Positions 48,356 to 57,171 are shown, counted from the first letter of the stretch. The stretch: DNA of 64,000 nucleotides from Stigmatella erecta (GCF_900111745.1 NZ_FOIJ01000023.1:62001-126000), one strand, 5' to 3'. Notes: generated from the sequence alone by a model not told the origin. A program made the numbers and translations.

Positions 48356-49666
48356 TCACTCGCCCCGCCGCTGGACAAGAACGTAGGGCATCACACGCTT
48401 GAGCGGACAGGCGCCGGACAGAAACTCGCTGTTGGCCAGGTTGAGCGCGTGCCACGTGGCCTTCGGGTCCGAGAGCTCCACGGTCTCCCCCGGGCTGAGC
48501 GCCCATGCCTCGGCTCCCCGGCGAAACCCGGTGCGGTGGAAGACACGCTTGCCGCACGGTGTGTCCTCACAGCCCACGGGCGCGGGCAGCGTGGCCACCG
48601 TGAAGGGGGCCGTCTCGTCCGCGTTCAGCACGGCACCGAGCAGGCCCGGATCCGCCGCCAGCAGCAGGGTCCCCGCCGCATCGCGCAGCGTGAGGGCCCG
48701 GTTCTCGGGAAGCGCCTCCGACGAGGCGTCCACCACGTGAACCGTCACGCCCTCTCCGGCCTGAAGGGGCAAGGCGGCCTCCACCGGGAGCGCGAAGGAC
48801 ACGGAGGCCTTGTGCTCCCCGGAAGGCACCGCGGGGCGGGCGAGCTGCAGCGCCAGGGTGCCCTGGGCGTAGCGCACCGAGGTCAACGTCCCGGAGCCCG
48901 TGAAGCCGCGGCGCGGGCCGGGTCCGGAGCGGACGGTGAAGAAACCGGGAACCCCCTGCTCTTCCGGTTCGAGGACCCGCACCTGCCAGGCGCCCCCCAG
49001 GGCCGGGAACGCATGGGCGGGACACGTCGCGGTGCAGACGCCCTCCAGGCACAGGGTGCCGGGGGCGGTGCAGGCGGCCTCTTCCGTGCACGGCGGGGGC
49101 GGCAAGGGCCGGACCTCCACCACCCCATCGGCGGGCGTGAACTCCTGCCGGACGCACGCCTGCGCATCGGCCGGGAGCTGCCCCGGCACGGGCGCGCTTC
49201 CATCGGTGGGGCCCGCGGACGGGACCGACACCGCGTAGCAAAGCTCCAGCCGGAACGTCTCGTCGACGGACGGAACCTCGGGCTTCAGGCACCCCTGAAG
49301 CGCTCCGGAGCCGTCCCGGCAGGAGGCCGTCTCGTCCACCTGCACGAGTCCTTCCCACGCGCGCTCCAGGGCCGCGCCCGGAAGGAGCTTCCACACCCGG
49401 GGAGGCCGCGGGGGCACCGCACAGGCACACCCGCCGCAAAGGGTGTCACAGGCCAGGCACTCGCACGGGGGCGCCTCCACGAAGGAGTACCACTGCCCCC
49501 GGACGCGGCGCTGCACGCGCAGCCCCAGCGTGCCATCCGTGGCATCCACGAAGATGGCCTGGGACGTCCCGTTGCGGATCCGCAGGGTGACGGGCACCGG
49601 AACATCCATGCCGCACTGGCACCCCGAGGCCACCAGGCACAACAGCAACAGAGGGAGAGGCTTCAT
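48356..49666 (-). CDS. Cys-containing lipoprotein of unknown function
   Basis: 436 residues. The signal ends in LVASGCQCG. The body has a beta-rich opening (VTLRIRNGTSQAIFVDATD), a Cys cluster CECLACDTLCGGCACAV, more Cys pairs (CTEEAACTAPGTLCLEGVC), then a beta-sandwich-like part (about 220-330). No family is recognised. ATG 49666 is used instead of the in-frame TTG nine bases upstream. It is divergent from the VWA lipoprotein, whose neighbour also carries CTxxxxC-type repeats, so the group may belong together. Confidence 0.78.
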   Translation of the reverse strand: MKPLPLLLLCLVASGCQCGMDVPVPVTLRIRNGTSQAIFVDATDGTLGLRVQRRVRGQWYSFVEAPPCECLACDTLCGGCACAVPPRPPRVWKLLPGAALERAWEGLVQVDETASCRDGSGALQGCLKPEVPSVDETFRLELCYAVSVPSAGPTDGSAPVPGQLPADAQACVRQEFTPADGVVEVRPLPPPPCTEEAACTAPGTLCLEGVCTATCPAHAFPALGGAWQVRVLEPEEQGVPGFFTVRSGPGPRRGFTGSGTLTSVRYAQGTLALQLARPAVPSGEHKASVSFALPVEAALPLQAGEGVTVHVVDASSEALPENRALTLRDAAGTLLLAADPGLLGAVLNADETAPFTVATLPAPVGCEDTPCGKRVFHRTGFRRGAEAWALSPGETVELSDPKATWHALNLANSEFLSGACPLKRVMPYVLVQRRGE

Positions 49667-49766
49667 GGGCAACACCCGGCCAATGTGACTTTCATGTCAT
49701 ACTTCGCTCTGACAAACCGCACCGTAAGCTTGCGGCCCCCATGGCGCCTACGACATTCTGGCCGCC
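49667..49766. promoter_or_regulatory. Divergent intergenic region
   Basis: 100 bases between two divergent lipoprotein genes, AT-richer than the surroundings around 49690-49720. It must hold both promoters. Confidence 0.35.
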
Positions 49767-50840
49767 ATGACGCTCCGTCTCTTCCTGCTCGCTGCGCTGC
49801 TGGGCGCCTCCGGCTGCGACAACGTGTCAGGAGACCCTGGCCGTGGCGAGGCCGTGCCCACCGTGGCCCCCCCGCGCGTCTCTCCTGTCGAGCTGCTGCC
49901 CCCCACCGTGGACCGCTCCGTCACCCAGCGCGTCGAGGTGAGGGATCCTCCCGTGGCGCCCGCGGTGCAGGTGGACGTCCAGCGCCAGGTGGAAGGCATC
50001 GTCGACATCCTCTGGGTGGTGGACGACTCCGGCTCCATGGCCAACCAGCGGGAGCTGCTCACGCTGCACTTCTCGCGCTTCGTGGAGGAGCTGCTCCGGC
50101 TCCAGGTGCGCTACCAGATGGGTGTCATCTCCACGAACTTCACCGACCGGGGCGTGCTGCGCGGCACGACGAAGATCATCACCCCGGAGACCCCCGCGCC
50201 CCGCGAGGTGTTTCTCCAGAACACCTCCTTCCCCGCCGCCTCGCGCGCCCGCCTGGAGCAGGGCCTGCGGATGATGGAGCTGGCGCTGACCGAGCCCAAC
50301 CGCGGCGGGGCCAACGCGGGCTTTCTGCGCCCCGCTGCGGCGCTGGCGGTCATCGCCGTCACGGACGAGGACGACGGCTCCTATGGAGACCCGGCCTACT
50401 ACGCGCGGTTCCTGCGCAGCCTGAAGGGCCCGGGCAACGAGAACCTCTCCTCGCTCTCCATCATCGGCGGCACCACCCCGGATGGCTGCTTCCCGCCGGG
50501 CGAGGAGATCTACTTCGGCGGACGGGCGGATCCCGCGTTCCGCTACAGCGCCGTCGCCACGCGGACTGGCGGCATCATCGGCTCCATCTGTGACACCTCC
50601 TTCGAGGGCACGCTGGTGAAGATCGCCTCGGCGCTCAACACCTTGCGCCGGGCCTTCCCCCTCTCCCTGAAGCCGGTGCCCGCCACCCTGCACGTGCTCG
50701 TCAATGGCGTGCCCGTGCCCAGAGACCTGGTGAACGGGTGGCAGTACCGCGCGGACACCCAGAGCGTCACCTTCCTGGGCAACTACGTCCCGCCCCCCGG
50801 CGCCCTCCTGCGCTTCGAGTACGCCCTTGCCCCCCCTTGA
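49767..50840 (+). CDS. Von Willebrand A-domain lipoprotein
   Basis: 357 residues. The lipoprotein signal ends in LGASGC. A Pro-rich spacer leads to a VWA domain (about 75-290) with a complete MIDAS start VDDSGSMANQ and the VTDEDDGS acidic motif, so metal-dependent ligand binding is likely. A short C-terminal beta region follows (LHVLVNGVPVPRDLVNGW). The next gene starts six bases after its stop and encodes a Cys-repeat protein, so both are expected on one mRNA and probably work as a surface adhesion pair. Confidence 0.9.
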   Translation: MTLRLFLLAALLGASGCDNVSGDPGRGEAVPTVAPPRVSPVELLPPTVDRSVTQRVEVRDPPVAPAVQVDVQRQVEGIVDILWVVDDSGSMANQRELLTLHFSRFVEELLRLQVRYQMGVISTNFTDRGVLRGTTKIITPETPAPREVFLQNTSFPAASRARLEQGLRMMELALTEPNRGGANAGFLRPAAALAVIAVTDEDDGSYGDPAYYARFLRSLKGPGNENLSSLSIIGGTTPDGCFPPGEEIYFGGRADPAFRYSAVATRTGGIIGSICDTSFEGTLVKIASALNTLRRAFPLSLKPVPATLHVLVNGVPVPRDLVNGWQYRADTQSVTFLGNYVPPPGALLRFEYALAPP

Positions 50841-50846
50841 GGCTTC

Positions 50847-52250
50847 GTGAACCGCTCCCCTGCCCTGCTCCTGCTCGCGCTGCTGGCCGCGCTGGGCGCC
50901 GCCGCGTGTGCCCGGACGGCCATCACACCCGAGTGTCCCGCGGGCTACGCCCTCCAGGGCGATACCTGCGAATGCCTCACCGATCAGGCCTGTCCGGACG
51001 GGATGCGCTGCGAGGCGGGCGTCTGCTTCTGCCGGGACAGCGCCTGCTGCCCCGACGGCCATGCGTACTCCGCCACCAGTGAGTCCTGCGTGTGCCGGGA
51101 CAGCTCCTGCTGCCCCGAGAGCCACGTGTGGAACGCCGCCGCGGGGCGCTGCGAGTGCGGCGGACAGGAGTGCTGCCCTGCGGGCTACACCTTCGACACC
51201 GATGCGGGCGCCTGCCGCTGCACGGCCAGCACCTGCTGCCCGAGCGGCTTCCGGTATGAGGCCCGGACCGAGCGCTGCGTGTGTGACTCGGACGAGTGCT
51301 GCCCGGTGGGCCACCGCTTCGATGCCGAGCGCAAGGACTGCGTCTGCGCCAAGGATTCGTGCTGCCCGCCGGACCACACGTACAGCGCGAGCGTGGGCGC
51401 CTGCGTGTGCCAGGGCGATGCGTGCTGTCCCGAGGGCTACCGCAAGGATGGCAGCGGCGAGCGCTGTGTCTGCATCAGCGACGCGGCGTGCGGCGCGGGG
51501 AACTTCTGCGATGCCGCCTCGGGCGCCTGCCGCTGCCAGAGCGACGCGGGGTGCGCCTCCGGCCAGTACTGCAATGGCTTGGGCTTCTGCCAGACGCTCG
51601 GAAGCTGCACCTCGAACGCCGACTGCCCTCGCGACACCTTCTGCGACACCACCACGGACCGGTGCATCCCCTCGGGTCCCTGCACGCTCGATGAGCACTG
51701 CGCCTTTGGCCAGCTCTGCGATGCCCAGATGGCCCGCTGCCGCCCCGGGTGCCGCCGGGATGCGGACTGCGCGGACAAGCAGGCCTGCGAGTCCGGCCAG
51801 TGCCAGGACTACTGCCGCACCCACGCGAGCTGCGGCGTGAACCTGTTCTGCGCGACCACCGGGGGCGTCTGCGCGCCGCGCGCGGGCCGCACGGACTGCC
51901 AGGACTGCACCGCGTCTCCCAACGTCTGCGGCGGAGGCGCCACGTGCCTCACGTTCATCAGCGAGGGCCAGGTGGCCCGCAACTTCTGCGGCAGCCACTG
52001 CACCACGAACGCGGACTGCCCCTCGGGCTACGGCTGCGGGGACGTCATCTACTCGTGCACCACCGGCGAGGGCGGCGCCTGTCCCTCGGACAGCAAGGCC
52101 CCGGGGCAGACCTTCACCTGCAAGGGGTTCCTGGTGGAGAACGAGCCGGGCACCCGCTTCTACTGCACGGGCGCGGAGGGCCAGCCTCACGCGTACATCC
52201 AGGCCTGCGTGCCGCAGTCGGGCTTCTGCCCCGCCACCGCGCTGCCCTGA
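50847..52250 (+). CDS. Cys-rich secreted protein with 21-residue CxC-CCP repeats
   Basis: 467 residues, GTG start six bases after the VWA gene. The lipoprotein-like signal ends LGAAAC. Residues 60-206 are seven back-to-back 21-residue units with pattern CxC-x4-CCP-x2-[HYF], for example CVCDSDECCPVGHRFDAE. A degenerate eighth follows, then further Cys modules of the bacterial EB/EGF-like type (CTSNADCPRDTFCD, CTLDEHCAFGQLCD) to the end. There are over 60 Cys in total, surely disulphide-bonded after export. No enzyme motif. It is likely a rod-like surface or matrix protein. Ends 13 bases from recO. Confidence 0.88.
   Translation: MNRSPALLLLALLAALGAAACARTAITPECPAGYALQGDTCECLTDQACPDGMRCEAGVCFCRDSACCPDGHAYSATSESCVCRDSSCCPESHVWNAAAGRCECGGQECCPAGYTFDTDAGACRCTASTCCPSGFRYEARTERCVCDSDECCPVGHRFDAERKDCVCAKDSCCPPDHTYSASVGACVCQGDACCPEGYRKDGSGERCVCISDAACGAGNFCDAASGACRCQSDAGCASGQYCNGLGFCQTLGSCTSNADCPRDTFCDTTTDRCIPSGPCTLDEHCAFGQLCDAQMARCRPGCRRDADCADKQACESGQCQDYCRTHASCGVNLFCATTGGVCAPRAGRTDCQDCTASPNVCGGGATCLTFISEGQVARNFCGSHCTTNADCPSGYGCGDVIYSCTTGEGGACPSDSKAPGQTFTCKGFLVENEPGTRFYCTGAEGQPHAYIQACVPQSGFCPATALP
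51024..51464 (+). repeat. Seven 63-base coding repeats (21-residue CxC-CCP units)
   Basis: Seven exact-length in-frame units, each beginning with CxC and containing CCP nine residues later. Unit length never varies although sequence between the Cys does, pointing to a rigid structural period. Not CRISPR: no spacers, and the frame is coding. Confidence 0.9.
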
Positions 52251-52263
52251 GCCGGGGGGCGCG

Positions 52264-52998
52264 TCAGTCCAGGCCGACCTGGGCCATGAAGTCCACGCTC
52301 TTGAGGCGGCGGCCCAGGTGGTGCGCGATGAAGACGTTGAGGATTCCGCGCGCCTGGGCGCGCAGCTCTGGGGCCAGGGGCGTGCGCTGGCCCTCCTGCA
52401 ACGCCCGGAGCCCCGAGAGCAACGTGGCCGGCACGGCCACCGCGTCGCGGGCCCGCACGCCACAGGGCTCGCAGATGGCGCCCCCGTGGGCCTGATCGAA
52501 CCGGGGCCGCTCGCCGGGCTCGCCGCCACACAGCGCGCAGGCATCGAACCGCGGCATCAGGCCCGCGTGCGCCAGCGCGGACAGCTCGAAGGCGAGCAGC
52601 GAGGTGGGGCCTGCTTCCTTGGCATCCAACCGGGCAAGGTACTGCTCCAGGAGGGCGAAGAGCTCGGGGTGCGGCTCATGGTCGCGCGTCAGCTCGCGGC
52701 ACATCTCCACGGCGTACAGGGCCCGGGCAATCAGGGGCAGCTCCTGCCGCGCGGCGTAGTAGCCTGCGAGGATGTCGGCGGAGTCCAGCCGCACCGTGCT
52801 GCCCCGCGTCTCCACGAGCTGGACGCGCAGGTTCATGTAGGGCTCGAGCGCCCCCGCGAACCGCCGCTTGCTCTTGCGCGCCCCCGCGGCGAAGGCCGTG
52901 AGCTTGCCGTGCTGGCGCGTCAGGAGCGTCACCAGCCGGTCCGCCTCCCCGTAGTCCACGGTGGAGAGCACCAACGCCTCGTCAACGAACCGCTCCAT
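52264..52998 (-). CDS. recO: DNA repair protein RecO
   Basis: 244 residues. The OB-fold N-terminus (DEALVLSTVDYGEADRLVTLLT, GKLTAFAAGARKSKRRFAGALEP) is followed by a helical part and the zinc-finger CALCGG..CEPCG. RecO loads RecA with RecR in gap repair. ATG 52998 is the family start; the open frame upstream adds a non-conserved leader. Eight bases after the RodZ-like gene, so it is last in that operon. Confidence 0.95.
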   Translation of the reverse strand: MERFVDEALVLSTVDYGEADRLVTLLTRQHGKLTAFAAGARKSKRRFAGALEPYMNLRVQLVETRGSTVRLDSADILAGYYAARQELPLIARALYAVEMCRELTRDHEPHPELFALLEQYLARLDAKEAGPTSLLAFELSALAHAGLMPRFDACALCGGEPGERPRFDQAHGGAICEPCGVRARDAVAVPATLLSGLRALQEGQRTPLAPELRAQARGILNVFIAHHLGRRLKSVDFMAQVGLD

Positions 52999-53006
52999 GG
53001 TCCTGT

Positions 53007-53393
53007 TTAACCCCCGAGGGGGTTGGGAAGCTTCCCGGTCACCACCAGGAACGCACACACGCCCAGCACCAGCAGGAGCACCATCACCGTCAACCCCACC
53101 CAGGCCCGGCGCCGCCGCTCCCGCTCCAGCGCCGCGGGGGTGGGCGCGGGGGTGGCCTTGCTGACCTCCTCGTAGCGCAGCACGGCCTCCTCGGGCTCCA
53201 GGCCAATGACTTGCGCATAGGCCCGGATGTAGCTCACGACGAAGACGCGCGCGGGCAGCCGCTCGACCTGCCCCTCTTCCAGCGCGGTGATGAGGCTGGG
53301 AGGGATTTTCGTCGCACGGGAGATGTCCGCGCGGGACATCCCTCGCAGTTCCCGTTGCTGGGAGAGGTACTTGCCGAAGTCGAGATGGTCCAC
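53007..53393 (-). CDS. RodZ-like HTH membrane protein
   Basis: 128 residues, GTG start. An N-terminal helix-turn-helix domain of the RodZ/HTH_25 type (FGKYLSQQRELRGMSRADIS, ATKIPPSLITALEEG) is followed by a short linker, a basic patch RERRRRAW and one transmembrane helix (LTVMVLLLVLGVCAFLVV) near the end. The periplasmic DUF4115 domain of true RodZ is missing. Such short forms can act as membrane-bound regulators or cytoskeleton adaptors. Between the Tgl-like gene (13 bases) and recO (8 bases). Confidence 0.88.
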   Translation of the reverse strand: MDHLDFGKYLSQQRELRGMSRADISRATKIPPSLITALEEGQVERLPARVFVVSYIRAYAQVIGLEPEEAVLRYEEVSKATPAPTPAALERERRRRAWVGLTVMVLLLVLGVCAFLVVTGKLPNPLGG

Positions 53394-53406
53394 GGTCGTC
53401 CTGGAA

Positions 53407-54159
53407 TTACAGGTGCTCCCGGAGGCGGCGGCACTCGTCCCTCAGCGCGGGCTGGGCCGCCTTGTTCTCACACGAGGTGAAGCTCTCGCGCGCCGCGTCG
53501 GCCTTGCCCATCTTCGCCTGGCAGACCCCCTCGCGCATGTAGGCATCCGCCACGTCCGGGCACATCTCCCGGTAGCGGCCAAACTGTCGGCACGCCTCTT
53601 CCGTCTGGCCTTGCTGGTCGTAGATGAAGCCCAGGTTCTGGTAGCCCCGGCAGAAGCTCGGGTTGAGCGTCACCGCCGACTTGATGTTCTCCAGCGCCCG
53701 GGCCGTATCCCCCTTCTTGAAGTACGCCCAGCCCAGGTTGCTCTGCGCGATGAAGGGCGTGGGGTAGAGCATGTCGTTGAGCACCTTCTCGTAGGACTGG
53801 ATGGCCTCGTCGTAGCGCCCCTGGTCCAGGTAGACGTTGCCCAGGTTCGTCCGGGCCTCGGAGAAGTTCGGCCGCAGCTCGAGCGCCTTCTGGTACTCCG
53901 CCACGGCCTCCGCGTGGCGCCCGAAGGACAGGTGCAGGATGATGCCCAGCGCGTTGCGGGCCTCGGGGTTGTCGGGGTCCAGCGTGACGGCCTGCTGGAA
54001 TTCGCTCAGCGCCTCCTGAACGTTGCCGGCCTCCTGGGCCTGGATGCCCAGGTTGTAGTGAATCTCCGAGCTCTGCCGCTCCTTCTCGGTGGGGACGTGC
54101 TTGCAACCGGAGAGCGCGAGGACGAGCGCCAGGGGCCAGGCAGGAAACAGACGGGGCAT
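53407..54159 (-). CDS. tgl: Tgl-like TPR lipoprotein (type IV pilus secretin assembly)
   Basis: 250 residues. The lipoprotein signal ends LALSGCKH. It has six TPR units (IHYNLGIQAQEAGNVQEALSE, ARNALGIILHLSFGRHAEAV, ARTNLGNVYLDQGRYDEAIQ and so on). Size, lipobox and repeat number match M. xanthus Tgl, an outer-membrane lipoprotein needed to assemble the PilQ secretin for social gliding, and a PilF/PilW relative. It is known to pass between cells. Position in an operon with two unknown exported or small proteins and a RodZ-like gene fits a motility cluster. A different TPR pilotin cannot be ruled out. Confidence 0.82.
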   Translation of the reverse strand: MPRLFPAWPLALVLALSGCKHVPTEKERQSSEIHYNLGIQAQEAGNVQEALSEFQQAVTLDPDNPEARNALGIILHLSFGRHAEAVAEYQKALELRPNFSEARTNLGNVYLDQGRYDEAIQSYEKVLNDMLYPTPFIAQSNLGWAYFKKGDTARALENIKSAVTLNPSFCRGYQNLGFIYDQQGQTEEACRQFGRYREMCPDVADAYMREGVCQAKMGKADAARESFTSCENKAAQPALRDECRRLREHL

Positions 54160-54187
54160 GATGTGACTCTGACTCGGGGGTGTGGAC

Positions 54188-54652
54188 TCAGAAAGCCGCC
54201 AGGAACCGTCCCAGCGTGGTGGCCGCGTTGCGCTTCTCCTCGACGCGCTTCTGCACGGCGGGCACCTGGCGGGGATCCCGGAAGAAAACGGGCAGCGTGT
54301 GGAGCAGCTCCTCCTGGGTGGCCTGCGCCATGGAGCGCCAGTTGGAGTTGTCCATCATGAAGCCCATGGACTCGACGAAGGCCAGCGCCTCGGCCTCCTC
54401 GCCCAGGTACTCCTCGAAGCTCGCGTTGCGCTTGCCCGAGACGTACACGGCACAGTCGGCAGCCTCGGCCAGATACAGGTAGATGAAGGTCGCGAAGCCC
54501 GTGGAGCCTCGCAGCCCCAGGATGAACGCCTGCGCGGGCCCCGCCGGCTTGCCCGGGATGAACAGGTGGGGCGAGTTGAGCGACGTGTGCAGGGCAATCA
54601 CCTGTTCGCGGCTCGCGGGAAGCCCGCGATATCTTTCATCGACGTTGAACAA
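54188..54652 (-). CDS. Conserved-type protein of unknown function
   Basis: 154 residues, no signal peptide. Landmarks are SREQVIALHTSLNSP, PAQAFILGLRG, and FVESMGFMMDNSNWRSM; the last resembles a recurring motif of uncharacterised myxobacterial proteins. A Lys-rich tail ends it. The gene is in the tgl operon (28 bases before tgl, 23 after the upstream gene), so a link to envelope or motility is plausible but unproved. Confidence 0.75.
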   Translation of the reverse strand: MFNVDERYRGLPASREQVIALHTSLNSPHLFIPGKPAGPAQAFILGLRGSTGFATFIYLYLAEAADCAVYVSGKRNASFEEYLGEEAEALAFVESMGFMMDNSNWRSMAQATQEELLHTLPVFFRDPRQVPAVQKRVEEKRNAATTLGRFLAAF

Positions 54653-54675
54653 GGTTGCCGCCGCCTCCTCGGACG

Positions 54676-55308
54676 CTACCGCGTGGTGAGCGTGAACTCC
54701 TCGGACACATCCTGCGTGTCCGCGGCCGTGCGCTGGAACTGGATGACCGGGTTGTCGATCATCACATTGTCCCCACCCACATTGCCTTCACCAATGATGA
54801 CCTTGAAAGTGTGTTGAGGCGAGTAACTCTTCCGCTGTCCCGCCGACGTCTTGCGCGCGGTGAGCAGGAGGGTGTTCTTGCCTGGCTGGAGATTTCGCGT
54901 CACATCCTGGATGACCTGGTCCTCGCTGCCCCGCAGCTTCCGGATCCACTTGGAGTTGATGTAGACGTCGATGTCGTACTCCGCCATGCCCGGAACGGAC
55001 TGCTGGGTCACCAGGAAGTAGCGCTGGGTGAGCCGGGCAGGCGCCTCGGCCACAGGCGCCGCGGTGGCGGGAGCGGCCGCCGCGGTGGCGGGGGCCGCGG
55101 GCGGAGCTACGACACGGGCCGCATAGCCGGGGGCATCGATGTGGATATCGCCCTTCTCGTCGATGCGGACGGTGGCCTTCTCGAACTTTTGCTGGGTCAC
55201 CCCGTCGATTTTGACCCCATTGAGGTACACGGACCCGGCGGAGGCCAGAGCGGGTGCCAACAGGGCCGCGAGCATGAGCCGGACGGCGGTCAAGGTCGAG
55301 CGAGACAT
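54676..55308 (-). CDS. Exported protein, unknown, first gene of tgl operon
   Basis: 210 residues. The signal peptide (LMLAALLAPALASAG) is followed by SVYLNGVKIDGVTQQKFE and DEKGDIHIDAPGY, an Ala/Pro spacer, and a beta-rich part starting LTQRYFLVTQQSVPGMAEYD. No family is recognised. ATG 55308 has GGAG eight bases upstream and is preferred to an ATG nine codons earlier. Its small beta domain, export signal and tgl neighbour suggest a periplasmic envelope role. Confidence 0.78.
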   Translation of the reverse strand: MSRSTLTAVRLMLAALLAPALASAGSVYLNGVKIDGVTQQKFEKATVRIDEKGDIHIDAPGYAARVVAPPAAPATAAAAPATAAPVAEAPARLTQRYFLVTQQSVPGMAEYDIDVYINSKWIRKLRGSEDQVIQDVTRNLQPGKNTLLLTARKTSAGQRKSYSPQHTFKVIIGEGNVGGDNVMIDNPVIQFQRTAADTQDVSEEFTLTTR

Positions 55309-55437
55309 GGGCGTCACTCCTGGGTAAATCCCCAAAGGTCCCAGGAACTTACAGCCCCATTAGCGCACCCTGAGGGACCGGACAAGGCGTGCGTGCACGA
55401 ATGTGAACGCGCTTCCCGGCCAGACATTCTCTTCGAT

Positions 55438-56172
55438 TTACGGGGCCGCGGGGCCGGTGCTCCCCTCCCGCTGTGCGAGGGCCCAATCGCCTCCCAGGCC
55501 CTCCCCCTCCCGGAAGCGCCGGAAGTCCCTTTTGACGAGCCGGGGGTAGCGCCGGAAGGCATCCAGCTCCTTGTCCTTGATGGCCTTGCGGATGCGGGTA
55601 GGCCCCGCGTTGTAGGCCATCAGGGCCAGCTCCAGGTCCCCCGCGAAGCGCTCCTGCAGGGTCCTCAGGTACCGGATGCCCAGGCGGACGCACAGGGCGG
55701 GATCCGCGGCCACTTCCTCCCGGGTCAGCCGCAGGCCCTCCTTCTCCGCCAGGAAATGCAGGGTGCTGGGCTTGATTTGCATCAGCCCCCGGGCGCCCTT
55801 GTCGGAGACGGCCTCCTCCGCGAAGTCCGACTCCACGTCGATGACGGCGAGGATCAGCAGCGGATCATACCCGGAGCGCTGGGCTTCCTCGGCAATGGCC
55901 CGGCCGAGCTGACGGCGCAAGGTGAGGCCCAGCTCGGGCGCCCGCTTGGCCAACACCGCGTCGATCAGCAAGGCATCGTGGGAGGCCGGCTCCGCCAGCA
56001 CCACCGCGGGGACCCCGGGCGCCGCGGACGGCTGGCTGAGCACGGGGATGACGCGGGCGGAGACCACCAGCGCCATCCCGGCGATCAGCGGCAGCTTGGC
56101 GCACCCCGCGCTCGACGCGTGGAGCCACGCCAGCCACCGGGCACCCGCCGTCCGCGGGGGCGAAGCACTCAC
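55438..56172 (-). CDS. Lytic transglycosylase (SLT type)
   Basis: 244 residues. A hydrophobic N-terminal segment (LPLIAGMALVVSARVIPVL) anchors or exports it. The SLT domain (about 100-215) has the catalytic Glu in VIDVESDF, GARGLMQIKP, IRYLRTLQERF and AYNAGPTRIRKAI. It cuts peptidoglycan between MurNAc and GlcNAc. Often such enzymes make room for pili or secretion machines; here it lies just upstream of the tgl operon. Its start overlaps the preceding stop by four bases (ATGA). Confidence 0.93.
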   Translation of the reverse strand: MSASPPRTAGARWLAWLHASSAGCAKLPLIAGMALVVSARVIPVLSQPSAAPGVPAVVLAEPASHDALLIDAVLAKRAPELGLTLRRQLGRAIAEEAQRSGYDPLLILAVIDVESDFAEEAVSDKGARGLMQIKPSTLHFLAEKEGLRLTREEVAADPALCVRLGIRYLRTLQERFAGDLELALMAYNAGPTRIRKAIKDKELDAFRRYPRLVKRDFRRFREGEGLGGDWALAQREGSTGPAAP

Positions 56173-56516
56173 TTCTTCTGCCCCAGAACCTCGATGCGCT
56201 CGGCCAACCGCGTCAGCCGCGCCTCGAAGTCCTGCAACTCCTCACGCCGGGGAACCTTCAGCCGGGTCAACGTCCCCCGGACCGCCTCCTCCACATTGCG
56301 CTCCAGCTCCCGGCGATGCCCCTGCACGCGCTCGGTGAAGTCGCGTGCCTGGCGCTTCACCTCTTCCGGGCCCCAGCCGGCCGTGGTGGCCACGCGCTGG
56401 AAAGTCCGGTTCATCTCTTCCTCGGCGGTCGAGACCGCCAGGAGCGCCTGGCTCCAGATGCGCTCGAACGCCTCGGCGACGGGGTGCTTCTCTCGGGGGG
56501 CCTCTGGCTTGTCCAT
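56169..56516 (-). CDS. Small coiled-coil (phasin-like) protein
   Basis: 115 residues, helical and charged, with heptads from about 25 to 105 (FERIWSQALLAVSTAEEEMN, RLTRLAERIEVL). It resembles phasins and the PhaR/PhaE-type granule proteins in general look only. ATG 56516 has GGAG just upstream. Its stop overlaps the lytic transglycosylase start. Confidence 0.72.
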   Translation of the reverse strand: MDKPEAPREKHPVAEAFERIWSQALLAVSTAEEEMNRTFQRVATTAGWGPEEVKRQARDFTERVQGHRRELERNVEEAVRGTLTRLKVPRREELQDFEARLTRLAERIEVLGQKK

Positions 56517-56655
56517 TCGGTCACTCCGGGAGGAGCCCAGGCCGGAAGGCCCGGGATTGAGGAAATCCGGGCTGAAATAAGCACACCCCGGCTGCGAAGG
56601 GAACGGCAGCCTCCCTCCTACCCTTCCCTCCGTTGACTCGTAAAGCAAGCCAGCG

Positions 56656-57081
56656 TCAGGAAGCCGACGGCCGCGAGCCGATCCGGCCCGTCACCTTCTT
56701 CACCGCGGAGGGCAGGATCTGATCCAGCTTCTTCGACAGGCGCGTCAGCTCCCGGTTGATCTCCTTCACCTGGGCCTGGCTCGCCACGCCCACCGCCTCC
56801 ACCGCCCGGGCCTGGAACCCATCCAGGCGCTTGCGCAGCTCCGCGCGCACCTGCGTGGCCCGGCGGCCCAGCAGCTTCACCTTGGGGTTCTCCAGGAACG
56901 TCTCGGTGTTGAGCTGGCCCAGGAGCTTCTCCACTTCCTTGGCCGAGCCCTGGCCACGGACCTTGAGCGTATTGAGCACCTTGCTGGCTTCCTGCTCAAA
57001 TCCCTCGAAGCGCTTCTGCGCGTCCTCGAGCTGTCCCTTCACAAACGTCTCCAGGCTGCGGGCTTTGTCGTGGGTGGCCAT
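56656..57081 (-). CDS. Coiled-coil (phasin-like) protein
   Basis: 141 residues, Lys/Glu/Gln-rich, almost wholly helical. LETFVKGQLEDAQKRFEGFE and VKEINRELTRLSKKLDQIL form amphipathic coils. It is like the next gene downstream in style, and both resemble phasin-type or histone-like coiled-coil proteins. GAGGAG precedes ATG 57081. The first gene after the rpoC terminator. Confidence 0.75.
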   Translation of the reverse strand: MATHDKARSLETFVKGQLEDAQKRFEGFEQEASKVLNTLKVRGQGSAKEVEKLLGQLNTETFLENPKVKLLGRRATQVRAELRKRLDGFQARAVEAVGVASQAQVKEINRELTRLSKKLDQILPSAVKKVTGRIGSRPSAS

Positions 57082-57171
57082 GTGTGTGTCTCCTCGGCGG
57101 AGTGGGTTGATTGACGAATCGGTCAATAACGCGGCGCATCAGCGCCGTCAAGAGGGGCCCAGAAAAGCAAG

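Noticed and set aside
51024-51464. Regular 63-base repeat resembling a CRISPR or minisatellite array
   Set aside because: Repeats are in frame, continuous and without spacers; they encode Cys modules of a secreted protein.
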